A stretch of 64,000 nucleotides of DNA, taken from an uncultured Thalassolituus sp. GTDB taxonomy: Bacteria; Pseudomonadota; Gammaproteobacteria; Pseudomonadales; Oceanobacteraceae. Shown here one piece after another: positions 17,309 through 25,711 of this stretch. Every line of letters begins with the position of its first letter. The first letter of the stretch is position 1. Position numbers and translations under genes: made by a program. The stretch spans positions 62,001 to 126,000 of the forward strand of contig NZ_CATMFB010000008.1 of the NCBI RefSeq assembly GCF_950066645.1, in the 5' to 3' direction. A model generated the notes under the pieces. It was not told the DNA's origin. It saw nothing but the letters and a program-made list of their open reading frames with translations, and searched no databases.

Positions 17309-18228
17309 GACTGTATCCCTGTGAGCACATCGCGCACGGTCAGTGCGTCCTGCTGCAGATCACCAGACAGAGTCACTATGCCTTTGCGGCGCAGCAGGTC
17401 GGTCTGATCCTGATTGTGTCCTATGGCAAAAATCAGCTGGCCCGTCTCTGCAGCAAGGTTCTGCAGCTGTTGTAACTGCTGATCATTGGGTTGGCCGGTA
17501 ATCCGGATAATTGCACCCTGTAAGGTCAGTTCATTCACCATGGCTGAGATATCTGCCGGTGGAACCAACCCGCCCAGGCGAAGTATGCGAACACCCAGTG
17601 GACGCAGCATGATGCCGAGCAGAAGCAGTTCAAGGGCGTCTTCCTGAGTGGTGTTCGCCAGTACCAGTGTGCCTTTCGTCTGGCCTTCCGGAGCTTCTGC
17701 CAGACGAGAGGTAAGTCGTCCTTCCAGAAAACCGGCGAAAAATGCGAAGCGTGCTCCACCCAGTGGGGTGCTCATCTGCTCATGCAGTTGCTGATGCAGT
17801 GGCAGTAGCAGAAACCTGAGGGTGATATCGGCAGGGAAGAAACTGGTCACTTCATCCATCACACTGGCAAGCGCGGCATCGTCAAATTCGCTCACTGCCT
17901 GATTGAGGCGCGCCCGGTACTGGTGCCACTGAGAGGGTTGCGCTGGCATGCTTGCCAGGGGTTCCGCCTCTGGCGTGCCGTTTTCCAGCATCGATTTTGC
18001 CTGCGAGATGGGGATTCCGCGCTCAAGCAGCGAGACGACCTTGCGGATCAGATGAATATCGGCCTCAGTGTAGAGGCGATGCCCTTTGGCGGTCCTCTTT
18101 GGGGTGATCAGGCCGTAACGTCGTTCCCATGCACGCAGTGTAATTGCGTTTACACCGGTCTCATTGGATACGACTCTGATGGGAAAATACGCGGCTTGCG
18201 GTTCAGCAGGCGAGGAGGACATGGGCAA
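17305..18228 (-). CDS. MerR family regulator, class II LitR-like
   Basis: 307-aa regulator with an N-terminal MerR winged HTH (about residues 15-85: IRVVSNETGVNAITLRAWER, YGLITPKRTAKGHRLYTEAD) and a C-terminal region with the fold pattern of the cobalamin-binding domain of LitR/CarH. The His-containing B12 motif (ExHxxG type) is not visible: the corresponding stretch reads TTQEDALELLLLGIML, so AdoB12 photosensing is unlikely. This matches what I know as class II LitR, which in Pseudomonas putida works with a short LOV protein. The divergent neighbour here is exactly such a LOV protein. An alternative start is the ATG at 18222. Confidence 0.82.
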   Translation of the reverse strand: MPMSSSPAEPQAAYFPIRVVSNETGVNAITLRAWERRYGLITPKRTAKGHRLYTEADIHLIRKVVSLLERGIPISQAKSMLENGTPEAEPLASMPAQPSQWHQYRARLNQAVSEFDDAALASVMDEVTSFFPADITLRFLLLPLHQQLHEQMSTPLGGARFAFFAGFLEGRLTSRLAEAPEGQTKGTLVLANTTQEDALELLLLGIMLRPLGVRILRLGGLVPPADISAMVNELTLQGAIIRITGQPNDQQLQQLQNLAAETGQLIFAIGHNQDQTDLLRRKGIVTLSGDLQQDALTVRDVLTGIQS

Positions 18229-18243
18229 TTCTTATCCCGGATG

Positions 18244-18280
18244 TGTACAAAACAGTCCAAATTCTATAAGTAGTTGTACA
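18244..18280. promoter_or_regulatory. Paired TGTACA elements in the litR-like/LOV intergenic region
   Basis: Two exact TGTACA hexamers (18244-18249 and 18275-18280) lie 31 bp apart centre to centre, about three helical turns, in the 132-bp divergent region. They are candidates for the MerR-type regulator's binding sites; no experimental support is visible. Confidence 0.4.
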
Positions 18281-18360
18281 TAATGTAAAAGAAAGTACCA
18301 TCATCCTATCCCATTGGCAGACTATCGCCGTATTACTGGTATCCGACACGGAGATTTTTC

Positions 18361-18831
18361 ATGGTCACAGACCTGCACGATGAACAGGGGCCGATCAGCC
18401 TCGAGTTGTTGAAAAAAGCCGTAGATGCATCAAACGATGGCATTGTGATCGCAGAGCAGGAGGGCGACGATAATATCCTGATCTATGTAAACAAGGCGTT
18501 TGAAAGACTGACCGGCTACAGTGCAGACGAAATTCTGTATCAGGATTGTCGTTTCCTGCAGACAGGTGATCGTGATCAGGAAGGCCTGGCGTTGATCCGT
18601 AGCGCGATAAACGAAGGACGCAGTGCCCGGGCGATTCTGCGCAACTACCGTAAGGACGGCAGTCAGTTCTGGAATGAGCTCAGTCTGTCGCCTGTGTATA
18701 ACGATCAGGATCAGCTGACGTATTACATTGGCATCCAGAAAGATGTCACAGCGCAGGTTGAAGCGGAAAACAGAGCGGATGCGGCAGAAAAAGAACTCGC
18801 TGCCCTCAGGCGCCAGCTCGCCGGTGAGTAG
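18361..18831 (+). CDS. Short LOV-domain photoreceptor
   Basis: 156-aa single-domain PAS/LOV protein with no effector domain. The photoactive cysteine is C63 in YQDCRFLQ, a variant of the canonical GxNCRFLQ, followed by GDRDQ. Further LOV/flavin-pocket marks are NDGIVIAE, IYVNKAFERLTGYS, NYRKDGSQFWNELSLSPV and YYIGIQKDVT. A charged C-terminal helix (about 130-156) probably dimerises it. The sequence closely resembles the PpSB1/PpSB2-LOV proteins of Pseudomonas putida. It should bind FMN, form a blue-light cysteinyl adduct, and act through a partner protein, most simply the divergently encoded LitR-like regulator. Confidence 0.92.
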   Translation: MVTDLHDEQGPISLELLKKAVDASNDGIVIAEQEGDDNILIYVNKAFERLTGYSADEILYQDCRFLQTGDRDQEGLALIRSAINEGRSARAILRNYRKDGSQFWNELSLSPVYNDQDQLTYYIGIQKDVTAQVEAENRADAAEKELAALRRQLAGE

Positions 18832-18847
18832 AGTGTTTGTCAGATAT

Positions 18848-18876
18848 AAAAAAGGGAGCCACTGGCTCCCTTTTTA
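18848..18876. terminator. Bidirectional terminator between LOV gene and ppa
   Basis: AAAAAAGGGAGCC-ACT-GGCTCCCTTTTT between convergent genes. The core is identical to the speD terminator. Confidence 0.93.
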
Positions 18877-18889
18877 AATACCCGGCAGA

Positions 18890-19420
18890 TCAGGCTTTTT
18901 TGTAAGCTTCTGCAGAGTCGATGATCATCTGGCGTGCTTCATCAGCGTTACCCCAGCCTTTCACCTTAACCCATTTGCCTTTTTCGAGATCCTTGTAGTT
19001 CTCGAAGAAATGACCAATCTGATCACGCAGCAGTTGTGGAACATCGTCAATGTCGTTGACGTCGTTATACAGCTGGGTCAGCTTCTGGTGTGGGACAGCA
19101 ACCAGTTTTGCGTCTTCACCTGCTTCGTCTTCCATGTTCAGAACGCCAACAGGACGTGCACGGATAACAGAACCAGGAGCTACCGGGTAAGGAGTGATGA
19201 CCAGAACGTCGAGTGGGTCACCATCGTCCGCCAGAGTATTAGAGATGTAGCCATAGTTCGCTGGGTAGAACATAGGAGTCGCCATAAAACGGTCGACCAT
19301 CAGGGCATCCATATCTTTGTCGATCTCGTATTTGATCGGAGAATGGTTGGCCGGGATTTCGATGACCACATAGACGTCGTTTGGCAGTTCTTTGCCCGCA
19401 GGGATTGAGTTGTAGCTCAT
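18890..19420 (-). CDS. ppa: Inorganic pyrophosphatase
   Basis: 176-aa family I soluble pyrophosphatase that drives biosynthetic reactions by hydrolysing PPi. Active-site stretches are [23 protein letters not shown], and [13 protein letters not shown] (the metal-binding DxDPxD-type motif), plus [21 protein letters not shown] near the end. A TATAAT-like element lies on the minus strand near 19470. It sits downstream of the bidirectional terminator and is expressed alone. Confidence 0.97.
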   Translation of the reverse strand: MSYNSIPAGKELPNDVYVVIEIPANHSPIKYEIDKDMDALMVDRFMATPMFYPANYGYISNTLADDGDPLDVLVITPYPVAPGSVIRARPVGVLNMEDEAGEDAKLVAVPHQKLTQLYNDVNDIDDVPQLLRDQIGHFFENYKDLEKGKWVKVKGWGNADEARQMIIDSAEAYKKA

Positions 19421-19583
19421 AGTGAGTTCCGTAAAGTCATGATGGATTTGAACAGGACGACGGGATTATAGACGTAACGCTCAGCCCCTGAAACCCGTCA
19501 GGGGTGCGACGTTCGCCGTGCAGGTTGCCCTAAAGCAGAATATCCACATTTGCACTGCCATATTAAGGTGTGACTAAAGACAC

Positions 19584-19603
19584 TATAATCCCGCGTCTAT
19601 AAT
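19584..19603 (+). promoter_or_regulatory. Twin -10 elements upstream of TonB receptor gene
   Basis: Two TATAAT sequences (19584-19589 and 19598-19603) lie 14 bp apart, about 50-60 bp before the receptor ATG. No good -35 is visible for either, so an activator may be needed. Confidence 0.4.
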
Positions 19604-19648
19604 ACAGGCTTAACTGGCCTGAATTGAAAACAACAACAGAGAGCAATC

Positions 19649-21958
19649 ATGAAACTGAACAGAATAACTGCCCTGGCGGCGCTGGTGCTGATGAGCAGCC
19701 AGGCAGCGGCTTTTGAGGAGGAATTTCTGGATGTCGTCACGGATGAGACTCTTGGCGGTGGATTTGAAGTACCGGAAGTACTGACTGCCACCCGACTGAA
19801 GCAGCCGCGCAGTGAAGTGCCCGGAAGTGTGACGGTGATTGACGCGGAGCAGATCCGCCAATGGGGCGTCCGCACTCTGCCGGAACTGATGCGTTTCGTG
19901 CCGGGAATGTTTGTGAAGCATGGGGCTGCAGACGCCGTCGCTTATCATGCTTCTAACCCCAATCTGATGCGCCGTATGCAGGTACTGATCGACGGCCGGT
20001 CAGTGTATCGCGCGGGCATTGCCTCTGTTGTCTGGGATGATATCCCGCTGGCGCTGGAAGATATTCAGCGTATCGAAGTCTTTCGTGGGCCCAATGCGTC
20101 GAGTTATGGCGCAAACGCTTTTATGGCCGTGGTTAACATCGTGACCCTGCACCCTCAGGATACGCTTGGCAGTCGCGGCTACATCCGTGGCGGGAATCAG
20201 GCCACACGTGATGCCTACATCAGTCACTCGTCTGAGCTGGGTGATGGTGCCATCCGCATTACTGCGTCACGTAAGAGTGACGACGGCTTTGATGGGCAGT
20301 ATGCACGCGACGGTGAAGATGACTACCACGATGGTGGCCGCGATCAGTTTATTAACCTGACCTACGCCGAGCGTCTGGATAATGGTGATCAGCTCTTGCT
20401 CGAATCTGCTTATAAATGGGGTGAGACTGAAATTCCACCGGGTGAGTTTGATGGAGAGCCGCCGGAAGATTACACCCGCAACGGATTTCTCTATGGCCGC
20501 CTGACTCAGGATGTGTCCGCCCGCCATTCCCGCAAGCTCCAGGCATACTGGCAGATAGAGAATCGTCGCCATCCTGCTCGTGGATGCGTTCCTACCGTCT
20601 CTCTGGATTCAGAGCTTACCAGCCTTTACCGGGAAGACCCCTACTGGGCGGCGGTGGTCGGACGACTGATTCCGGGAGCATACCTGAATCAGGAGGAAGA
20701 CCCGGCGCTCTACGCTCAGGTGAATGGGCTGGTTCAGAGAATTGCAGCGGGAGAGCTGACTCCTGAGACCGTTGAACTGGCTCTGGAGACGACCCTGGAG
20801 CGTGATTACGATATCAGTCAGTCGGATCTCGACGCGGCGCAGGGAATATTTGGCCGGGCGTTTAATGGCAGTGATTTTGAACAGTTAGGTGAAGTCATCT
20901 GCGGCAGTACGTCGATTGATTTCGAAGAACAGCGTGTCGATCTGGAGTGGCAGGATACCGTTCACTGGAACGATCGTCTGCGTACGGTTTCCGGGGTCAG
21001 TTTCCGACGCGACCAGGTGTATTCCGAAACGTATTTCCACGGTACGGTGCGAAACGATATTTTCCGTGTATTCGGTAACGTGGAGTGGCGCCCGTTTGAC
21101 CCTCTGCTGCTGCATGTCGGCGGTATGTACGAGACGGAAGATACCAACGATTCCGCGTTTTCTCCCCGTGTCGCCGCGAACTTTATGCTCTCACCACAGC
21201 AGAGTATCCGCCTGGTGTGGTCGACGGCCGTCCGTTCGCCGGATTTACTTGAACAGGAGCCGAACTATTACTACACCATCGGCAATCTTGACGATAACTA
21301 CCTGGGGCTGACCGAAGGCGATTACTTCGAGCAGCAGACCGGGACCTACGGTCAGTTGGATCACGAAAAGATTCAGAGTGTCGAATTGGGGTATTTCCTC
21401 AATGTGCCTGAATACAATTTTATGGCTGATATTAAGGTGTATCGCGATTATCTGACTCAGCTGATTTCGAATCCGATAAACCTGACCAACCCGGACGTGT
21501 ATTCCGATACTGAAATGGTGATTAAGGGCGTCGACTGGCAGTTCAGCTGGAATCCGGCGCAGCATCACAGCTTCTGGTGGTCTGGTGCGTATGTGAATAC
21601 TGACGTCGAAATCGGTGAAGACAGTGCCATTGACGAAGAGACGCTGACCTCATTGTTGCGGGTCGAAACCCGACTGAGCGCGGAATACAGTAATAATCTG
21701 AGCTGGGCTTATCGTCGTGGCGACTGGGGCCTGACGCAGTCTTATTTCTGGCACAACGCTTATAACCGTGAGAACAGGAATCCCCGTCATTATCGCCGTT
21801 ACGAAGCCAATCTGACCAAAGACTGGAAAATGGACGGATATACTGTGAATACCGGCCTCTTCTGGCACCATCTGATTGATGATGGTCGGGTGATTTACAT
21901 CAATGAGGTTTATTCGGTGAATGACCTCTGGTATCTGCAGGTGGGTCTGGAGTTCTGA
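19649..21958 (+). CDS. TonB-dependent receptor (signalling-operon type)
   Basis: 769-aa outer-membrane receptor. It has a signal peptide (MKLNRITALAALVLMSSQAAA), a plug domain (about residues 45-170: PEVLTATRLKQPRSEVPGSV, MQVLIDGRSVYR, IQRIEVFRGPNASSYGANAF) and a barrel ending in an aromatic residue (LQVGLEF). There is no clear TonB-box consensus and no N-terminal signalling (FecA-type) extension. Its stop codon overlaps the ATG of the next gene (TGATG). It starts an apparent four-gene operon with two periplasmic binding proteins and a hybrid kinase. The ligand is unknown. Confidence 0.9.
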   Translation: MKLNRITALAALVLMSSQAAAFEEEFLDVVTDETLGGGFEVPEVLTATRLKQPRSEVPGSVTVIDAEQIRQWGVRTLPELMRFVPGMFVKHGAADAVAYHASNPNLMRRMQVLIDGRSVYRAGIASVVWDDIPLALEDIQRIEVFRGPNASSYGANAFMAVVNIVTLHPQDTLGSRGYIRGGNQATRDAYISHSSELGDGAIRITASRKSDDGFDGQYARDGEDDYHDGGRDQFINLTYAERLDNGDQLLLESAYKWGETEIPPGEFDGEPPEDYTRNGFLYGRLTQDVSARHSRKLQAYWQIENRRHPARGCVPTVSLDSELTSLYREDPYWAAVVGRLIPGAYLNQEEDPALYAQVNGLVQRIAAGELTPETVELALETTLERDYDISQSDLDAAQGIFGRAFNGSDFEQLGEVICGSTSIDFEEQRVDLEWQDTVHWNDRLRTVSGVSFRRDQVYSETYFHGTVRNDIFRVFGNVEWRPFDPLLLHVGGMYETEDTNDSAFSPRVAANFMLSPQQSIRLVWSTAVRSPDLLEQEPNYYYTIGNLDDNYLGLTEGDYFEQQTGTYGQLDHEKIQSVELGYFLNVPEYNFMADIKVYRDYLTQLISNPINLTNPDVYSDTEMVIKGVDWQFSWNPAQHHSFWWSGAYVNTDVEIGEDSAIDEETLTSLLRVETRLSAEYSNNLSWAYRRGDWGLTQSYFWHNAYNRENRNPRHYRRYEANLTKDWKMDGYTVNTGLFWHHLIDDGRVIYINEVYSVNDLWYLQVGLEF

Positions 21959-22788
21959 TGTCGCTTCTGCGCCAGAGCGTCTTTTTGTTGCTGCTGTTTA
22001 CTCAGCCCGTATGGGCTGAGGTATTCATTGTGGCTTCGGAAACCTCTCCGGTGCTTGAACGACTCGCCGCGGCTCTGAAAGTACATACCCCTACAGAAGT
22101 GACGGTCAGTCTGTTTACCGGGGGGATTCCGGGCAACGCGGATGATCACTATTTTCTTGTAGGTGAAGACGTCATTCGTGCCTGGCCTGAGGGTACAGCG
22201 GCGGTCGCTGTGTTGACCTCCCGCAGTGCGATAGAAGCGAATCGCAGTCACCTGGTGGGGGCTGTCTATCTTGAGCCTCCGCTGGCAAGGCAATATTCAC
22301 TGGTACGCTATATGTTCGGTGATGCAAGAACGTCACTGATTTACACTCAGGATGTATTGCCATGGGCCTGGCCTGAGCTGAGCGCGCTGGAAGAGCAGGG
22401 GGTCAGGCTGGTGCGCTATCAGCCAGGTCAGAGCCTGAACTACGCCCTAAAAGATGCTCTGCGTGGCAGCGATGTGCTTCTTGGCATCAGCGACAGCGGG
22501 GTATACAACCCGCAGAGCATCAAAAACATTCTGATTTCTGCGTACCGCCAGAACATTCCTCTGGTAGGGCCCGCAAGAGCTTACATACGTGCAGGCGCGA
22601 TTGCCTCGACGTACAGTTCCCTGGATGACATCGCCCGGAGAATGGCCGATATGCTGAAGCCCGGGCAGTTTCAGGAGTTTTCTTATAACCCCTACTTTAG
22701 TGTTGCTTTCAACGAACAGGTGGCCCGTTCGCTTAATGTAATGCTCCCCGAGACTGAAATGGAGGTGGTCTCGGAGTTGAAGAAATAA
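21958..22788 (+). CDS. Periplasmic ABC-type substrate-binding-like protein (copy 1)
   Basis: 276-aa exported protein with a signal peptide ending QPVWA. The C-terminal half carries the pattern of ABC_sub_bind-type proteins (PF04392-like): SIKNILISAYRQNIPLVGP, YIRAGAIASTYSSLDD, NPYFSVAFNEQVARSLN. No ABC permease or ATPase gene is nearby, so a sensing rather than transport role fits better. It is translationally coupled to the receptor gene upstream by a 1-nt overlap. It is a clear paralogue of the protein at 22947-23810. Confidence 0.82.
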   Translation: MSLLRQSVFLLLLFTQPVWAEVFIVASETSPVLERLAAALKVHTPTEVTVSLFTGGIPGNADDHYFLVGEDVIRAWPEGTAAVAVLTSRSAIEANRSHLVGAVYLEPPLARQYSLVRYMFGDARTSLIYTQDVLPWAWPELSALEEQGVRLVRYQPGQSLNYALKDALRGSDVLLGISDSGVYNPQSIKNILISAYRQNIPLVGPARAYIRAGAIASTYSSLDDIARRMADMLKPGQFQEFSYNPYFSVAFNEQVARSLNVMLPETEMEVVSELKK

Positions 22789-22946
22789 GACATTTCGGGC
22801 CGTTGAGGCATCATCCTGAGTCATACTCCCTCCTTAACAAAACAAAACTGTCCCCACTTAATTGCCAGGGGGTAAACTGCAGAAACCTTCCTTCATGTCT
22901 AAACTCCACTTAGGGCTGAGGGTAAAAGTTATCTGAGAGAGAGTGC

Positions 22947-23810
22947 ATGGAAGCAGTGATCAGAATGTATCTGGTGTTGCTGTTGTTGCTATTCGCGACA
23001 ACAGTGAGAGCAGATATTGCCCTGATTTCCGACAGTGTGTCGCCTGTCGCTGAAAAGCTCCGTACCCTGACGGCGGCCTCTATGATGGAGCCTGTCGTTC
23101 TCACAACGGCGCGTGAGGCCAGTGAAAATCCCGGACGCTTCCGGGCGGTGGTCGTCATGGGCAGCAGTGCGCTGAAAGACCTGTCACTTCCTGATTCTGT
23201 ACCCGTTGTCGGTATCTTCCTGAGCAGGAAAGACTACCTCGGCAATGCTTCCTCGTTTACTACAGGACTGTTCGTCGAGCCTCCTTTTGCCCGGCAGGCG
23301 CGCCTCGGGCGGGCTATCTATGGCAGTCAGTCCAGTTTTGGCGCGCTGGTGGCCGATGATCACTCAGCTGAGGTGAACGGGGTTATCTCAATACCCGATG
23401 TCAGTCTCTATTCTCTTGATAAGTACGATTCGCTGAACCAGGCGCTGATCCGTCTGCTGAGCGAGCACCAGGCGCTGATCGGTGTCTACGACCCGGCGCT
23501 GTACAGCCCCGACAATATTAAAAACATCCTGATTACTGCCTACCGTCACAATCGTCCTCTGATCGGCCCGTCGGCCGCTTACCTGAGAGCGGGAGCACTG
23601 GCGACGACCTACAGCAGCATTGATGACGTTGTGAAACGGCTTAGTGAAATCCTGATCAGTGGGCTCAGTGGCACTGGCTGGCCACCGCCGGATTACAATC
23701 CGTATTTCAGAGTCGGCTTTAATGAACAGGTCGGCCGCTCCCTGAATCTTATTCTGCCCAAAGCGAGTGACGTTGAGCGGACCCTGCGTCGTCAGGAGGG
23801 TCTCGAATGA
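22947..23810 (+). CDS. Periplasmic ABC-type substrate-binding-like protein (copy 2)
   Basis: 287-aa exported paralogue of the preceding protein, with a signal peptide (hydrophobic MYLVLLLLLFATT, cleavage after VRA). Shared features are NIKNILITAYRHNRPLIGP, YLRAGALATTYSSIDD and NPYFRVGFNEQVGRSLN. The last 4 nt overlap the start of the hybrid kinase gene (ATGA), so it is probably the kinase's direct periplasmic partner. A 158-bp gap separates it from copy 1; I see no terminator in that gap. The start could also be the ATG at 22965. Confidence 0.82.
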   Translation: MEAVIRMYLVLLLLLFATTVRADIALISDSVSPVAEKLRTLTAASMMEPVVLTTAREASENPGRFRAVVVMGSSALKDLSLPDSVPVVGIFLSRKDYLGNASSFTTGLFVEPPFARQARLGRAIYGSQSSFGALVADDHSAEVNGVISIPDVSLYSLDKYDSLNQALIRLLSEHQALIGVYDPALYSPDNIKNILITAYRHNRPLIGPSAAYLRAGALATTYSSIDDVVKRLSEILISGLSGTGWPPPDYNPYFRVGFNEQVGRSLNLILPKASDVERTLRRQEGLE

Positions 23811-25696
23811 GAATCAGGAACTGGCCAATCAGGCTCAGGGCTGTGGCTCTGGCTACCCTGCCTGCGTTGATTACCGTTGTGTTGCTGACAACGCTGCACA
23901 TGATGGAGCGCTGGTCTGATGCAAACCGTAGCAGTGAGAGCACGGTAAAGCTGATGATTGAGAGTATCAGCGCGTCTGCAGAATACCCGGTGATATCAGG
24001 CAACTACGATCTGCTGTTGCCCTTGATTAAGGCCGCCCTGAATGAGCCGGAAATTGCTTACGTACGAATTGTGTCGCCTCAGGGGGAGACCTTAATTGAG
24101 GAGAAAACGGCAGAGTTCGGGGATATCAATCCAGAGTCGGTGCAGGTACTGCGGCGTACCCTGCTCAGGGATGTCGTAGAGCTGGACGGCTTTTCGGAAT
24201 TCGGTGAGCTGATGGTGATGACTCAGGAACTGGCGGTGGTGGAAGTCGGTATGACCGACTACTTCACCCGGGGCCGGGATCTGGCCATTCTGTACCAGTC
24301 GCTGTTGACCGGCTTTCTTGTTGTTCTGCTCGCCGGCGTGACGGCACGCTACAGCTCGCTGATGATTGCGGGGCCGATCGAAAGCGTCGGTCGTTTTATC
24401 TCTCGCCTGGCGGAAGGCGAATTCTGGCACCGTACCCAGGTGGATGATGGCGCAGAGGTCGGGCGCCTGCAGGAAAATAGCAATCGCCTGGCAGAAACCC
24501 TCGAGTTGGCGCGCCAGGAACAGAAGAAATTTACCGAGCGCCTGATGGCCGAGCAAAGCGTCGCCCGTAAAGCGAGCGCCTCCAAATCCAAGTTTCTGGC
24601 CATGATGAGTCATGAATTACGGACACCACTGAACGGTGCGCTGGGAATGCTGCAACTGCTTGATCAGGAGCAGCCCGGAGACGAATTCACGACCCAGAAA
24701 AATCAGGCACAGGAAAGTCTCGAACATCTGACGCAGTTGCTTGATGACATCATGATTGTCGCCGATACCGACCAGCCCGCATCGCCGGTGAGTGCCGAGC
24801 CCTGTCAGCTTGGTACGTATCTCGAACCTTTGTTTGAAGACCTTCGCCTGCGCGCGATGAGTAAAGGCCTTTCCTTTATTGCTGAAGTCGCTCCGGCGTT
24901 GCGACGCGAGGCAGTCGTGACTCAACCCGCGATGCTGCGTCAGCTGCTGCGTCACCTGACTGACAATGCGCTGAAGTTCACGCGTCACGGTCTGGTCTCT
25001 GTCAGCATCACCCCAGCGCATCATGGTGGCTTACAGGTCACTGTGACAGATACCGGCATCGGCATACCTGAAGACAAATACGATCAGGTGCTGGAACCCT
25101 TTACTCAGCTTGCTGCTGAGTCTAATCGCGAGTTTGGGGGGGTAGGTCTCGGGTTGACGATCAGCGCCCACATTGTCCGGATTCTGGGTGGCAGTATGTC
25201 TTTTGCTGCACAGTCCGGGGGAGGCACCGTTGTCAGAATTTCTTTGCCGGAGTTAGTACTGGCACCCAATAAAGACGGGGATGAGAGTAACGAAGCAGGC
25301 CACGGACGCATCCTGATTGTTGAAGATAACGAAATCAATCTGAAGGTCGCTGAAAAGATGCTGCGCAAGGTGGGGCCCGAACTGGAAATAAGTTCTGTGG
25401 GCTCGGGGGAAGCCTGCCTGAGTCTGATGGCGCGTGAAACGTTCGACCTGATTATGCTGGATTGTCAGATGCCGGGAATGGATGGCTTCGAAACGGCACA
25501 GAGACTGCGGGAATCCGGTTATGACGGAATTATCGTCGCCTGTACTGCTAACACGACCGACCGAATAGAAAGCCGCTGTCTGGAGTCCGGGATGAATGAC
25601 TATATGTCTAAACCTATCCGTCTGGATGGCGTCAAACAGATGTTAGGGCAGTGGATGGGGCGACTGGCAGGAAATGGGCCTTCAGCAGATAACTGA
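23807..25696 (+). CDS. Hybrid sensor histidine kinase/response regulator
   Basis: 629-aa inner-membrane kinase. Layout: TM1 (about 12-31), a periplasmic sensor region of about 130 residues, TM2 (about 165-185), a HAMP-like linker (GPIESVGRFISRLAEGEF), HisKA with phospho-acceptor H269 in MSHELRTPLNG, HATPase_c with N box (LTDNALKFT), G1 (DTGIGIPE) and G2 (GGVGLGLTIS), and a C-terminal receiver with D552 in MLDCQMPGMDG and the conserved Lys in MSKPIR. No DNA-binding output domain or Hpt protein is encoded nearby, so the phosphorelay must end elsewhere. It is coupled by a 4-nt overlap to the binding-protein gene upstream, in the manner of BctE/TorT-type sensor systems that use a periplasmic binding protein as ligand detector. 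Confidence 0.92.
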   Translation: MRIRNWPIRLRAVALATLPALITVVLLTTLHMMERWSDANRSSESTVKLMIESISASAEYPVISGNYDLLLPLIKAALNEPEIAYVRIVSPQGETLIEEKTAEFGDINPESVQVLRRTLLRDVVELDGFSEFGELMVMTQELAVVEVGMTDYFTRGRDLAILYQSLLTGFLVVLLAGVTARYSSLMIAGPIESVGRFISRLAEGEFWHRTQVDDGAEVGRLQENSNRLAETLELARQEQKKFTERLMAEQSVARKASASKSKFLAMMSHELRTPLNGALGMLQLLDQEQPGDEFTTQKNQAQESLEHLTQLLDDIMIVADTDQPASPVSAEPCQLGTYLEPLFEDLRLRAMSKGLSFIAEVAPALRREAVVTQPAMLRQLLRHLTDNALKFTRHGLVSVSITPAHHGGLQVTVTDTGIGIPEDKYDQVLEPFTQLAAESNREFGGVGLGLTISAHIVRILGGSMSFAAQSGGGTVVRISLPELVLAPNKDGDESNEAGHGRILIVEDNEINLKVAEKMLRKVGPELEISSVGSGEACLSLMARETFDLIMLDCQMPGMDGFETAQRLRESGYDGIIVACTANTTDRIESRCLESGMNDYMSKPIRLDGVKQMLGQWMGRLAGNGPSADN

Positions 25697-25711
25697 AGAC
25701 CCACTCTGAGA

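Noticed and set aside
17305-18228. B12-dependent light sensing by the MerR protein
   Set aside because: The His-containing cobalamin motif is not found at the expected place, so AdoB12 binding is unlikely; the LOV protein is the more likely sensor.
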